Of a stretch of DNA of 64,000 bases, positions 45,614 through 54,387 are shown piece after piece (position 1 is the stretch's first letter; the number at the start of each line of letters is the position of its first letter). A program made the position numbers and the translations under genes. The notes beneath the pieces were generated by a model that was given only the letters and a program-made list of their open reading frames with translations, was not told the origin of the DNA and made no database searches. The stretch covers positions 620,001-684,000 of the forward strand of contig CAVVWM010000002.1 in the NCBI GenBank assembly GCA_963751955.1. The letters are read 5' to 3'. The stretch is from JABDIY01 sp963751955. Its GTDB lineage: Bacteria; Actinomycetota; Acidimicrobiia; Acidimicrobiales; SZUA-35.

Positions 45614-45703
45614 CCAAATTCCGTTGGGCAACCACATCGGACAATTCTCCCGTTGCTGCGCCACACCAGATGTGGCTGCGGAACGGTAGAACCACCGAAT
45701 GCT
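45614..45703 (+). repeat. Structured hairpin repeat element, copy R2
   Basis: Begins 4 bp after the fhaA stop. It aligns end to end with R1 at 15.25 kb. Its hairpin is CCGTT/AACGG (45650-45654 with 45682-45686), an internal loop, then GCCACA/TGTGGC around CCAGA. The inner stem differs from that of R1 (CGCACA/TGTGCG) by paired changes, supporting a conserved structure rather than chance. Confidence 0.75.
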
Positions 45704-45730
45704 CTGAGGCGCCCCGACATTCCCATCCTG

Positions 45731-47314
45731 CTACCAATCGGTGGATCGATAGTCCTTGAGAAACTGGCCCCACACGTGTGAGCCGGCGTTCATGCCGTCG
45801 ATGATCGGATCGACGATGCGAGCAGCACCATCCACGATGTCGAGCGGCGGGTGAAAGCGGTGCTCGGCGGTCTTCTGCTGCGCTATCGATACCGGGTCCT
45901 CGTCGCTCACCCAACCAGTATCGACGCTGTTCATGTGAATCCCCGATGCGAGGTAGTCGGTCGCCGACGTCCGGGTCATCATGTTCAATGCCGCCTTGGC
46001 CATGTTCGTGTGGGGATGTTTGGTGGTCTTGAAACGTCGGTAGAACTGCCCCTCCACCGCCGAGACGTTCACTATGTGCTTGTGAGCGCCAGGCGTCGAC
46101 TCCATCAGTGGCTTCAGTCGAGCGTTGATCACGAACGGAGCCACAGCGTTCACGAGCTGAGTTTCCAACAACTCCACCGACGACACCTCGTGAAGCAGGA
46201 GCCGCCACGAATTTCGATCTCGAAGATCGACCTGCTGAAGATCCTGATCGAGCTGGCCGATCGGGAAGAGCCCGCGATCCACATCGAGGTCCTCAGCCAG
46301 CAGCGGAACCTGTGAAAGTTCGGCTGAACGGGCGAGGCCCCCGGAGTGCGATTCAGCGTCTGGTCGAGCCTTCGATTCGATCCGATCAGTACCGAAACCA
46401 TCAATCGCCGAGGGCAACATGTGATACCCCCTCAGTCCCTCGTACGCGCCCACGAGTGCCAGCACCTCAGACGAGAGCGTCTCCAATGCCGAAGTCTCAC
46501 CATCCATCATGTGGGCATAGAACCCAGGGGGCCGGCGAACGGTTTGACAGGCGTTGTTGACAATGAAATCCAACCGCGACCGGGTGCTCAACACGTGTTG
46601 GCAGAACGCCTCGACGCTGGGCGTGTGACGAAGATCCAATCCGAATATTTCGAGGCGCTGTCCCCACTGATCGAAGTCCGGTTCGGCTGCATACCGGGCA
46701 GCGGCGTCCCGGGGGAAACGGGTGGCCACAATCAGGTCTGCGCCGCACCGAAGCAGTTTGATCCCCGCTTGATAGCCGATCTTCACTCGACCACCGGTGA
46801 GCAGCGCAACGGTCCCGTTGAGATCAGCGAGTTCACCGCGTTTGGTGAAGTTGAACTCGGCGCAGTCGGGACACAACTGGTCATAGAAGTGATGAACCGA
46901 GGTGTAGTTGGCCTTGCAGACGTAGCAGTGCTGTAGGTCCTCGGTCGACGCCGACGCGTGTGTGGCGCCGTCGCTTCCCTCGTCGGGCCCAACAGTTTGG
47001 AGTTCGTCGGGCGGGAAAACGTTGGGTGTGGTGAATACCCGCTTGTCGCGCAGACGGCGAATCCCGGTCTCGTTCAGTACCCGTTCATCCCTAGCGAGCT
47101 TGGCGGCCCGATGTTTTCGCTTGCGGGCCTTGACCCTCTGGCGGCGCTCGTCGGGATCAGCACAGAACACATCGCCGGCCGCGTTCACGAAGGCGATTCG
47201 CTCATCAGCCGAAAGGTGGTCCAACACGCCTTTGCCATCCGCGATTTCCTGCAGGAACGAGGTGGCAGCAAGCAAGCGGTCCCGCATGTCAGCTTCGGAG
47301 TCGGCGTGCGTCAC
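45731..47314 (-). CDS. SDR-fold protein with N-terminal zinc ribbon and altered active site
   Basis: 527 residues. The N-terminal part (1-110) is helical, then a four-cysteine zinc ribbon (C130, C133, C148, C151; CYVCKAN and CPDC). From about 165 a short-chain dehydrogenase Rossmann domain follows, but its glycine motif reads TGGRVKIGY (173-181). NNACQTVRRPPGFY is an SDR NNAG-like segment. The catalytic Ser is present (NVSAVEG), but where YxxxK is expected the sequence is TNMAK, with Thr in place of Tyr. Dehydrogenase activity is therefore doubtful. A sensory, structural or different catalytic role is possible. Confidence 0.82.
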   Translation of the reverse strand: MTHADSEADMRDRLLAATSFLQEIADGKGVLDHLSADERIAFVNAAGDVFCADPDERRQRVKARKRKHRAAKLARDERVLNETGIRRLRDKRVFTTPNVFPPDELQTVGPDEGSDGATHASASTEDLQHCYVCKANYTSVHHFYDQLCPDCAEFNFTKRGELADLNGTVALLTGGRVKIGYQAGIKLLRCGADLIVATRFPRDAAARYAAEPDFDQWGQRLEIFGLDLRHTPSVEAFCQHVLSTRSRLDFIVNNACQTVRRPPGFYAHMMDGETSALETLSSEVLALVGAYEGLRGYHMLPSAIDGFGTDRIESKARPDAESHSGGLARSAELSQVPLLAEDLDVDRGLFPIGQLDQDLQQVDLRDRNSWRLLLHEVSSVELLETQLVNAVAPFVINARLKPLMESTPGAHKHIVNVSAVEGQFYRRFKTTKHPHTNMAKAALNMMTRTSATDYLASGIHMNSVDTGWVSDEDPVSIAQQKTAEHRFHPPLDIVDGAARIVDPIIDGMNAGSHVWGQFLKDYRSTDW

Positions 47315-47378
47315 TCCCCGATCGTAGGGACCTTGGACGGGCGCCTGACACGCGCCGGGATCGGTCTACGATCCTGCT

Positions 47379-48272
47379 GTGACTCCGATCGAAGGGCTGA
47401 GAGCGAAACTTGCCACCGGAAAACTGGTGTTGATCGATGGTGGCACCGGCACCGAGATAGAGAAGCTGGGCGGAGCAATGGTGGAGGGTGCATGGTGCGG
47501 AGCGGCAGCCCTGAGCCATCCCGCCATCGTCCAGGAGGTTCATGAGATCTACCTGAACGCCGGGGCCGAGTTGATCATCGCCAACAACTTCGCCACCGCC
47601 CGCCACATACTTGCTCAGGCCGGTTGGGAGGACGGCGTCACCGACCTGAATCGCCGGGGAATCGAGCTGGCGTTGGCGGCCCGAGCCGCAACCGGGAAGA
47701 CCGATGCGGTGGTTGCCGGAACGATCTCTACAACCCGCCAGGGCGGACCCCTGGTCTCGCTCGATGTCCTGGCCGCCAACCTGGGCGAAGCAGCGGCACT
47801 ACAAGCCGACGCCGGGGCTGAGCTCATGATTCTCGAAATGATGCGATCGATCGACTCGACTGCGGTGGCGATCGACGCAGCTGCCGCAACTGGGCTTCCG
47901 ATTTGGTTGGGGTGGAGCTGTGAACCGGGTGAGGATGGCCCGGTTCTCATCCAAGACGGCGGGCCGCTGGCTGACGCCATGGCCTGGGCGGCCCAACAGG
48001 AATTGGTGGAACTGGTTGCGATCATGCACACCGAAACCGACTACGTGTCGGCCTGCATCGACGTCGTAAACCAGCATTGGGACGGCCCAACCGGGGTCTA
48101 CGCCCACACCGGCGAATGGCAGCCACCCCACTGGATCTTTGAAGACACCATCACGCCTGAGGACTACAGCAGGGCGGTCGGGACATGGATCGCTCAGGGT
48201 GCCCAGGTGATCGGTGGGTGTTGCGGAATCGGGCCAGCCCACATCGAACACATGTCAGAACACTTGTTATGA
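47379..48272 (+). CDS. Homocysteine S-methyltransferase family protein
   Basis: 297 residues from GTG 47379. A TIM barrel with IDGGTGTEIEKLG at the start, NNFATARHIL, and C-terminal VIGGCCGIGPAHI carrying the paired zinc cysteines. The first zinc Cys, normally in an NC motif near two thirds of the length, is not seen; the corresponding region reads VAIMHTETDYV. Metal binding may differ from MmuM/BHMT, so the methyl donor and acceptor are uncertain. Divergent from the SDR-like gene. Confidence 0.85.
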   Translation: MTPIEGLRAKLATGKLVLIDGGTGTEIEKLGGAMVEGAWCGAAALSHPAIVQEVHEIYLNAGAELIIANNFATARHILAQAGWEDGVTDLNRRGIELALAARAATGKTDAVVAGTISTTRQGGPLVSLDVLAANLGEAAALQADAGAELMILEMMRSIDSTAVAIDAAAATGLPIWLGWSCEPGEDGPVLIQDGGPLADAMAWAAQQELVELVAIMHTETDYVSACIDVVNQHWDGPTGVYAHTGEWQPPHWIFEDTITPEDYSRAVGTWIAQGAQVIGGCCGIGPAHIEHMSEHLL

Positions 48273-48288
48273 ATGTGTACCTAGTTCC

Positions 48289-49386
48289 GTGATCCAAGAC
48301 GGGAACCTGTTCGACGGGTCGACCCCTGAGTTCGACGTCGTGGTGATCGGTGCCGGCGTGTCGGGGCTCAGGGCCGCCGGCCTGCTGAAGGAGTCCGGGT
48401 GTCGGGTTGTTGTGTTCGAGGCGCGCGACCGGATCGGCGGGAGGCTCTTTTCGCCCGAGTGCGACGGGACCCGATTCGACATGGGAGCAAGCTGGTTCTG
48501 GAGCAATGAACCGTTGGTCAACGACTTGGTAACAACCGAAGCACTGGAGGTCTTCGACCAGCACATCGACGGCGACGCCCTGCTCCAGACCGATCAGGAA
48601 GTACAACGGTTGGCCCGAAACCAGCTCGACGTACCGTCGAGCCGCCTGCGGCGAGGCACCCACTCGATCGCAGAAGTCCTGCTCGCCCGCTTGCCCGATG
48701 GAACCGTTCGATTGTCCGAACCTGTTGGAGAAATCGCAGCCGATGGGAGTCGGCTGCGGGTGTCTACAACATCGTCCTCCCCCACGTCGGTCCTGACCGA
48801 ACGGGTGATCGTTGCCCTTCCTCCGGCACTGGCCGTTTCAGCGATCAACTTCAACGGACTGCTCTCACCCGATCAGACGCGCCTCTGCGCAATCACGCCA
48901 GTCTGGATGGGAGCGACAACCAAAGCGGTCGCCCACTACGCCCGGCCGTTCTGGCGCGAGGCCGGGCTGGCTGGCTCGGCGTTCTCTTACGTCGGACCAC
49001 TGGGTGAGTTGCACGACATGAGCGGTCCGGCCGGTTCACCGGCGGCGATCTTCGGGTTCGCCCGCTCGGGCCCGGCCGCGCCAACACCGACCCGAGCGGC
49101 GGTGATCAGGCAGCTTGCACAACTGTTTGGGCCGGAGGCAGCACAACCAATCGATGTGCTGATCCAGGATTGGCGGGCCGAACCCTACACATCGCCACCC
49201 AGGGTCGGCGACCTGGTCAACTACCAGTTGTTCGGCCATCCCGCCTATCAGACTGCCTGGAGTGATGGCAGGCTGCATTGGTGTTCCACCGAGACAGCTA
49301 CCACTGCACCGGGCCACATCGAGGGAGGACTCTCGGCGGCGGTCCGAGCAGCGTCCCAGATCACGTCGCAGAAGGCGACTCACTAG
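48289..49386 (+). CDS. Flavin-containing amine oxidase family protein
   Basis: About 365 residues from GTG 48289, 16 bp after the previous stop. FAD-binding GAGVSGLRAAGLL is followed by VVFEARDRIGGRLFSP, and the C-terminal FAD contact region contains CSTETATTAPGHIEGGLSAA. It is shorter than eukaryotic monoamine oxidases (about 450-500), consistent with compact bacterial members. The substrate is unknown. It may be cotranscribed with the methyltransferase and DinB genes. Confidence 0.88.
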   Translation: MIQDGNLFDGSTPEFDVVVIGAGVSGLRAAGLLKESGCRVVVFEARDRIGGRLFSPECDGTRFDMGASWFWSNEPLVNDLVTTEALEVFDQHIDGDALLQTDQEVQRLARNQLDVPSSRLRRGTHSIAEVLLARLPDGTVRLSEPVGEIAADGSRLRVSTTSSSPTSVLTERVIVALPPALAVSAINFNGLLSPDQTRLCAITPVWMGATTKAVAHYARPFWREAGLAGSAFSYVGPLGELHDMSGPAGSPAAIFGFARSGPAAPTPTRAAVIRQLAQLFGPEAAQPIDVLIQDWRAEPYTSPPRVGDLVNYQLFGHPAYQTAWSDGRLHWCSTETATTAPGHIEGGLSAAVRAASQITSQKATH

Positions 49387-49405
49387 TCAACAAAAGGAAA
49401 TCAAC

Positions 49406-49945
49406 GTGTCAGAGCTCCCCAATCTCGGTGTCCTGATGGCCGAATACGACAGGGCGCTGGCCTATACCGATGCGCTTTGGAGGGACCTCAGCGAAGAGGA
49501 GGTCCACTGGCGGCCCAACGCGAACGCGAGCGCCATCGGCTGGCACCTCGGTCATCAGGCCGTCGTAGCTCACTTCATGGTGCGCAACCTCACCGCCGCC
49601 GAACCAAAGATCGACCCTCGGTTCGACGAGATGATGGACAGTGCAACACCCGAACCAGACCGAGAGCCCCTTCCGCCGCTTCATCTGATCGAGAGTTTCC
49701 GATCCGACGTTGCGCGCCGCGTGAAGTTTCGCGTTGGCAACATCAACCGAGGCCATGTGGAAGCGCCGACCCAGCTGCGATCGATCGCCACCGTGATGAT
49801 CACCTCGATCATCAACCACGAGTACCAACACAGCAAATGGATCGGCGAGGTCCGAAACGGACAGTTCGAGCATGTGCTCCCGGACCTTCCAGAGTCCGAT
49901 CTGCTCAGCGAAATCGACGGTTACGCCATCATCGAATTGGGGTGA
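49406..49945 (+). CDS. DinB-family protein
   Basis: 179 residues from GTG 49406, preceded by AAAGGAAA. The four-helix DinB/YfiT-type fold carries the putative metal triad as His in WHLGHQAV and the pair in NHEYQHSKWIGE. Relatives include thiol-dependent S-transferases (mycothiol or bacillithiol users) and damage-inducible proteins. The exact activity is not evident. It follows the amine oxidase gene after 19 bp. Confidence 0.85.
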   Translation: MSELPNLGVLMAEYDRALAYTDALWRDLSEEEVHWRPNANASAIGWHLGHQAVVAHFMVRNLTAAEPKIDPRFDEMMDSATPEPDREPLPPLHLIESFRSDVARRVKFRVGNINRGHVEAPTQLRSIATVMITSIINHEYQHSKWIGEVRNGQFEHVLPDLPESDLLSEIDGYAIIELG

Positions 49946-50001
49946 CAATTAGCTGGGGTACGGTTTTCTCCAGCTCCCAATTGGGTGCATAGGCTTCGCT
50001 C

Positions 50002-50790
50002 ATGACGAGCGTAGAGTTCGAAACCATCACCGCATCCTTCGACGGACCCATTGGTCGGTTGACGCTCAACCGACCATCGAAGCTCAACCCGCTCAGCACG
50101 AGGACCTTGATCGAGTTGGCCGAGAGTGCTCGATGGTTCGACGACCACCGACCGGTGAAGGTGGTGATCGTGTCGGGCGCCGGCACAACGTTCTCTGCCG
50201 GGGCGGATGTTTCGGAATTCGGAAACAACTCAGGCGATGACGGTCTCACGGCACGGGAATCGGCCGATACCGGTCGCGAGATGGCCGAAGCGATGGAACG
50301 AATGCGGGCTGTCACGATCGCCGCGATCCGGGGCCACTGCATCGGCGGCGGGCTGGTACTCGCGGGTGCGTGCGACCTACGGATCGCCGCCGACGACACC
50401 TACTTCAGCATCCCCGAGGTCGACCTCGGTATCCCTCTGGCGTGGGGTGGCATCCCGCGACTTGTGCGGGAGATCGGCCCGGCAATGACCCGAGAGCTGG
50501 TGCTCACATGCCGTCGGTTCAGTGCTGACGAAGCGAAGTCGCTCGGTTTCCTCAACAGGGTGCTGCCCGCCGACGAGGTGCTAGCAGCGGCCGAGGCCTT
50601 GGCCGAGGAGCTGGCCACGAAGTCGTCGCTCACGCTCCAGGTCACAAAACGTCACGTGAACGCAGTATTGGAATCGATGTCGGGGGCGGTTCGAAACCTC
50701 GCTGACGCCGACAGCCTGGTTGCGGCACTGCACGATCCCGAGTCGAGGGAGCGGGGCGCCGAATATCTCGCTCGGGTCAGGAAGACATGA
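50002..50790 (+). CDS. Enoyl-CoA hydratase/isomerase family protein
   Basis: 262 residues of the crotonase fold. The oxyanion-hole segments are SGAGTTFSAGADVSEFG and IAAIRGHCIGGGLVLAGACDLRIA. The Glu positions expected of a true hydratase are only partly clear: PEVDLGIPLAWGGIPRL has the conserved second-Glu region without an obvious acid. It could be a hydratase, isomerase or other crotonase. Alone in a short plus-strand run. Confidence 0.9.
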   Translation: MTSVEFETITASFDGPIGRLTLNRPSKLNPLSTRTLIELAESARWFDDHRPVKVVIVSGAGTTFSAGADVSEFGNNSGDDGLTARESADTGREMAEAMERMRAVTIAAIRGHCIGGGLVLAGACDLRIAADDTYFSIPEVDLGIPLAWGGIPRLVREIGPAMTRELVLTCRRFSADEAKSLGFLNRVLPADEVLAAAEALAEELATKSSLTLQVTKRHVNAVLESMSGAVRNLADADSLVAALHDPESRERGAEYLARVRKT

Positions 50791-50854
50791 CGCCTCCGGG
50801 CGTAACCACGTAGCGGCTGCTCGTCGGGAGCCGACTTCTCTGGCATGTCTGGGA

Positions 50855-51310
50855 TCAGACAGGTATCGGGCACGCTGTGAGCTGGTAGGTGGCGAGGCGG
50901 GTGCGGAGGGCCCAGACCACGAGGGCGATGGCGGCAAGCCCCACGATCGGTTGGACCGGCGCCCACCAGCTGAGCGCGCCGCTGGTGCCGACGAGGGCGA
51001 CCACGGCCTGGTTGCACACGGGGCAGCCCACTGCGAGAAAGGAGACGAAGCCGCTCCAGACGGTGCGAAGGTCGTTCCGTTCCTGCAGATCGCGGTGTGA
51101 GCTCGGGAGTCTTATGGCGAACACCAGCCCGATCAGAGCCGAGGTGATGGCCCAGATGACGTAATCGATTGGTCGGGTGTCGACGGGGCGCCCGAATAAT
51201 GGCGTGTCGATCAGATCCGACGGGACGCCGATGAACACTGCGGCGGTCAGCGTGAAGGGCACGGCTCGCAAGTAAGTGACTGGCGGCATCGCACGTAGGG
51301 CGGTGAGCAC
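50855..51310 (-). CDS. Small integral membrane protein with a GCPVCN motif
   Basis: 151 residues with about four hydrophobic helices. The third begins FLAVGCPVCNQAVVALVGTSGAL, where two cysteines (CPVC) lie next to the membrane. I do not recognise a named family with confidence. The pair could be redox-active or bind metal. Start GTG 51310. It follows the MFS gene by 71 bp on the same strand. Confidence 0.7.
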   Translation of the reverse strand: MLTALRAMPPVTYLRAVPFTLTAAVFIGVPSDLIDTPLFGRPVDTRPIDYVIWAITSALIGLVFAIRLPSSHRDLQERNDLRTVWSGFVSFLAVGCPVCNQAVVALVGTSGALSWWAPVQPIVGLAAIALVVWALRTRLATYQLTACPIPV

Positions 51311-51381
51311 GTTGTTCAGCGTAGGGGCATCTCCCGCTTCGGACCCAGCGCCAAGTCAATTCGGCGACTTGGGTCAGATGG

Positions 51382-52602
51382 TCATGACCCGAACCGGCCG
51401 GTGGCGGGCTGCTGCGAGGAATCCTCGGCACGTTTCGGGCCGATCTCCCGCGAAACCGACCCCGCCCCGAGCAAACACAAGATGACCAGACCGGTCCAAG
51501 CCACCCGATAGCTGTCAGTTCGATCCACGACCCAGCCGACCGAGGGGCTGGAGATTGTGAGGCCGGCCAGGAAGGCCAGCATCATGATCCCTGTCGCTCT
51601 CCCCGAAAGTGCACTGGGCACGCTCTTGATCATCGCCAGGTTGGCCACCACATTCCAGGCTGAGAGCGTGAAGGCCTGCACGATGACCGCCGGAATCAAA
51701 ATCCATGCGCCGATCGATTCAGCCACCAGTAGCGCCCCCAGAGCCGCCGTACCGCCGAGGGCCATCGCAAACAGTGACCCTCGGAGGGGTACCCGCGCCT
51801 CGGCTGCCCTCCCCCACATCAGACGGGCCACGATTCCGACGATGCCCTGAAACGCCACGATCCATCCGGCGACCGCCACGCTGAGTCCCAACTTCTCGTT
51901 CGCGAATAATGGAAGGAAGCGGCCCACCCCACCGGCTGCCAGTCCGACCAGGAACGCGTAAAGCGAGACTTGGTACACGAAAGGCGGCAGCTTCGCCGAA
52001 GCTACTTCAAGCGGCTGGGTCGGTCGTTGAGAACGAGGCTTCTCCGGATCCGGTCCGAGCACGAGGACGGCGATGATCCCAGCCACGATGCACGTGATGC
52101 CGATCCCCACCAGACCGCTCTGCCAAGTGAACCAGTCGGCCAGCAGCGGCATCCCCGCCCCAGCGAGGAAGATGGCCAGCTGAACCCCCGACTGTTCGAA
52201 CCCGATCACCAAGCCGCGTTCGGCCGGGCCGAGGCGTTCGGCGATCAGTTTGTTGGTGGCCGAGTTGCTCCATCCCTGGGGAATCCCGCAGATGAGGGAC
52301 GCCGCGATCAACAGAAGATAAGAGTTGGCCAAACCGGTGAGCGTCAGACCGATACCACTGAGAAGGAAGACGAGACCGTTCGACCGCCGGGGACCGATCC
52401 AATCAGTCAAACGTCCCAACGATGGCGCCAGGACTGCTCCGACTCCGGTGTTGGCGGCGCCGAGCCAACCCAGCTGGGTGCGGCTGATGCCGAACTCGTC
52501 GATGATGTCGGCGGCCAGAATGGCGAGAGCGAAAAGCTGGAACGTGGATACCACCATCGCCGCCACGAGCACGGCTGTGAGTGGAATGGTGGCACGCTTC
52601 AC
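51382..52602 (-). CDS. Major facilitator superfamily transporter
   Basis: About 406 residues from GTG 52602. Twelve hydrophobic segments are seen, with the loop-2/3 signature GRLTDWIGPRRSNGLVF (RxGRR-like) in the N-half and GRAAEARVPLRG in the C-half. It is probably a proton-coupled efflux or uptake permease of unknown substrate. AGGAG abuts the GTG too closely for an ideal ribosome site, so the start could differ. The upstream frame crosses tRNA-Leu and is not real. Confidence 0.88.
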   Translation of the reverse strand: MKRATIPLTAVLVAAMVVSTFQLFALAILAADIIDEFGISRTQLGWLGAANTGVGAVLAPSLGRLTDWIGPRRSNGLVFLLSGIGLTLTGLANSYLLLIAASLICGIPQGWSNSATNKLIAERLGPAERGLVIGFEQSGVQLAIFLAGAGMPLLADWFTWQSGLVGIGITCIVAGIIAVLVLGPDPEKPRSQRPTQPLEVASAKLPPFVYQVSLYAFLVGLAAGGVGRFLPLFANEKLGLSVAVAGWIVAFQGIVGIVARLMWGRAAEARVPLRGSLFAMALGGTAALGALLVAESIGAWILIPAVIVQAFTLSAWNVVANLAMIKSVPSALSGRATGIMMLAFLAGLTISSPSVGWVVDRTDSYRVAWTGLVILCLLGAGSVSREIGPKRAEDSSQQPATGRFGS

Positions 52603-52628
52603 TCCTGCATTCTGTCGTTCCCACCGCC

Positions 52629-52720
52629 CAAAAGTCGTCGTGCCGGCACCCGTGAGGTGTTCCAGCCACGACAGAAGATCGAAATGTGTTGGCGCCACGC
52701 AATATGTGCTGCAAGCCAAC
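52629..52720. repeat. Two further hairpin elements, R5 and R6
   Basis: R5: GTCGTG/CACGAC (52637-52642 with 52667-52672) encloses CACC-CGTGA-GGTG, and on the minus strand is followed by a CTTTTGGGCGG tail like the CTTTTCGGCG tails of R3 and R4. R6: GTTGGC/GCCAAC (52688-52693 with 52715-52720) encloses CAC-GCAATAT-GTG. Both share the two-stem architecture but little stem sequence. Confidence 0.5.
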
Positions 52721-52743
52721 GCCTGGTCTTGGCGGAAATGCAC

Positions 52744-52773
52744 AAGGCCCGAACCCGTTGGGGTTCTGGCCTT
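52744..52773 (-). terminator. Terminator hairpin downstream of tRNA-Leu
   Basis: AAGGCC-c-GAACCC and GGGTTC-t-GGCCTT form a 12-bp stem with one mismatch around a GTTG loop. It lies about 25 bp past the 3' end of tRNA-Leu on the minus strand, so it probably ends that transcript, although the U-tract is poor. Confidence 0.65.
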
Positions 52774-52799
52774 GCAGATGACGTGAATCATCACAATGG

Positions 52800-52883
52800 T
52801 GCGCGAGGAGGGACTTGAACCCTCACGCTGTTGCCAGCACAGGAACCTGAATCCTGCGTGTCTGCCAATTCCACCACTCGCGC
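52800..52883 (-). tRNA. tRNA-Leu (anticodon CAG)
   Basis: Minus strand: GCGCGAGTGGTGGAATTGG at the 5' end, anticodon loop TTCAGGT between CAGGA/TCCTG, a long variable arm (class II), T-arm GGGTTCAAGTCCC and acceptor CTCGCGC with discriminator A. CCA is encoded at 52797-52799. Length is 84 nt. Confidence 0.97.
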
Positions 52884-52927
52884 TTGAGTGAGAGCCGAAA
52901 GGGTAACCCGTTCCACCAAGCTTTGCC

Positions 52928-53024
52928 GACAGTTCCCCGCCGTTCTGTCGTACCCAGCGCACGTGGGGGTGGTTCTACCGTGCCCAACCCACGCATATGG
53001 TGGGCCCGGCACGCTTTTCGGCGG
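52928..53024 (+). repeat. Structured hairpin repeat element, copy R3
   Basis: The main hairpin is CGTGCC/GGCACG (52979-52984 with 53008-53013), a 3x3 internal loop, then CCCAC/GTGGG around GCATATG, followed by CTTTTCGGCG. Flanking GGTTCTACCGT matches the reverse complement of R2. The block CCCACGCATATGGTGGG to CTTTTCGGCG is almost identical to R4 at 61.7 kb. With R5, R6 and tRNA-Leu it fills the 542-bp gap between the MFS gene and pyrE. Confidence 0.75.
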
Positions 53025-53144
53025 GGTCCTTCACCTGGGACACACCGTTCTTGCCGCCTAAGAAATCATTCGAAGATCGAACGACGGCGCGAACAACAGC
53101 GCGAGCCACCTGCCGTGGGGCCCGCAGTCGCTACTGTTTGATAC

Positions 53145-53732
53145 GTGAATCCGCTGGCCAGCTTGCCCGACACGCCTCACGAACGCCGCTCGGCCCTCCG
53201 GGGCATTCTGCTGTCCAAGGGAGTCACCAAGCTGGACGCGCCCGTGGAACTCTCCTCGGGAGCGATGTCGCGGTACTTCATCGACGGCAAGAGGGCGCTG
53301 GCCAAGGGAGCCGACCTGGCCCTCGCCTGCACATGCATGATGGACCTCCTGGCCGACCGGTCGATCACTGCCGATGCTGTCGGTGGGTTGACCCTGGGTG
53401 CAGATCAGTTCGCACACGGCGTTGCCATCGTCGGCGGGCTCGAGTGGTTCGTGGTCCGCAAGCAAGCGAAGGGGCGGGGCACGGACAAGTTCATCGAAGG
53501 AGCTGACATCAAGGGCAAGCGGGTGCTGCTGGTGGATGATGTAATTTCCACGGGCGCGTCGAGCCTCGTCGCCAACAAACGAATTCGGGCCGAAGGCGGG
53601 ACATCAGTTCTGGCCACCACATTGGTGGCCAGGAGCGACGAGCCGGCCGAACGTTTCGCAGCCGCCGGAATTCCCTTCGCTCCCCTGTTCGACTACAGCG
53701 ACCTCGGCCTCCCTGCCGTTGGGTCCGAGTGA
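53145..53732 (+). CDS. pyrE: Orotate phosphoribosyltransferase
   Basis: Makes OMP from orotate and PRPP. 195 residues from GTG 53145. The PRPP-binding loop is RVLLVDDVISTGASS, and upstream ELSSGAMSRYFIDGKRAL and KQAKGRGTDKFIEG correspond to the orotate/PRPP contact segments. Length and pattern fit the actinobacterial PyrE group. It overlaps the start region of the methyltransferase gene. Confidence 0.94.
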   Translation: MNPLASLPDTPHERRSALRGILLSKGVTKLDAPVELSSGAMSRYFIDGKRALAKGADLALACTCMMDLLADRSITADAVGGLTLGADQFAHGVAIVGGLEWFVVRKQAKGRGTDKFIEGADIKGKRVLLVDDVISTGASSLVANKRIRAEGGTSVLATTLVARSDEPAERFAAAGIPFAPLFDYSDLGLPAVGSE

Positions 53733-54387
53733 TGCCATCTCCTGGCAGGTTCCTGGTTTGAGCGCCGAGGATCCTATCGACGATTCTCGCTCGGTTGGGG
53801 TGGGACCCCATCCCGACCCATGGCCCACGGACCCGAAGTTCGATCCACAACTCCTGGCTGAGGGCGATCGCAGAAACGTCCTCGACGAGTATCGCTATTG
53901 GACAGTGGAGGCGATTGTTGCCGACCTCGACACACGCCGCCATCCATTTCACATCGCCATTGAAAACTGGCAGCATGATCTCAACATCGGCACAGTGGTT
54001 CGAACGGCCAATGCCTTCATGGCGGCTGAGGTCCACATCGTCGGCAAGAAGAAATGGAATCGCCGTGGCGCAATGGTGACCGACCGCTACCAGCACGTGC
54101 GACATCATCCCGAGCCATCATCACTTGCCCACTTCGCCGCGAAACATGATCTGGCACTAGTCGGGATCGACAACCTCCCTGGATCAACCGGTATTGACGA
54201 AACCGCTCTTCCACACCGTTGCATCCTGGTATTCGGGCAGGAGGGCCCCGGGCTCAGCGAGCGAATCCGTCCCTACCTGGATGAGTGCCGCTCCATCCCC
54301 CAGTTCGGATCGACTCGTAGCATCAATGCCGGCGTTGCGGCGGGCATTGCCATGCACACCTGGATCAGAACTTACGCCGCCGACTGA
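53719..54387 (+). CDS. SpoU/TrmH-family RNA 2'-O-methyltransferase
   Basis: Up to 222 residues. The three SPOUT motifs are NIGTVVRTANAF, LVFGQEGPGLS and GSTRSINAGVAAGIAMHTW, forming the trefoil-knot SAM site. It methylates a tRNA or rRNA ribose; the target is unknown. The start is uncertain: TTG 53719 overlaps the pyrE end, and TTG 53758 or GTG 53800 are alternatives. The stop overlaps the convergent gene by 16 bp. Confidence 0.9.
   Translation: MGPSDAISWQVPGLSAEDPIDDSRSVGVGPHPDPWPTDPKFDPQLLAEGDRRNVLDEYRYWTVEAIVADLDTRRHPFHIAIENWQHDLNIGTVVRTANAFMAAEVHIVGKKKWNRRGAMVTDRYQHVRHHPEPSSLAHFAAKHDLALVGIDNLPGSTGIDETALPHRCILVFGQEGPGLSERIRPYLDECRSIPQFGSTRSINAGVAAGIAMHTWIRTYAAD

Noticed and set aside
52603..52962. 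Upstream extension of the MFS frame
   Set aside because: It crosses tRNA-Leu and hairpin elements and carries no membrane-protein character.
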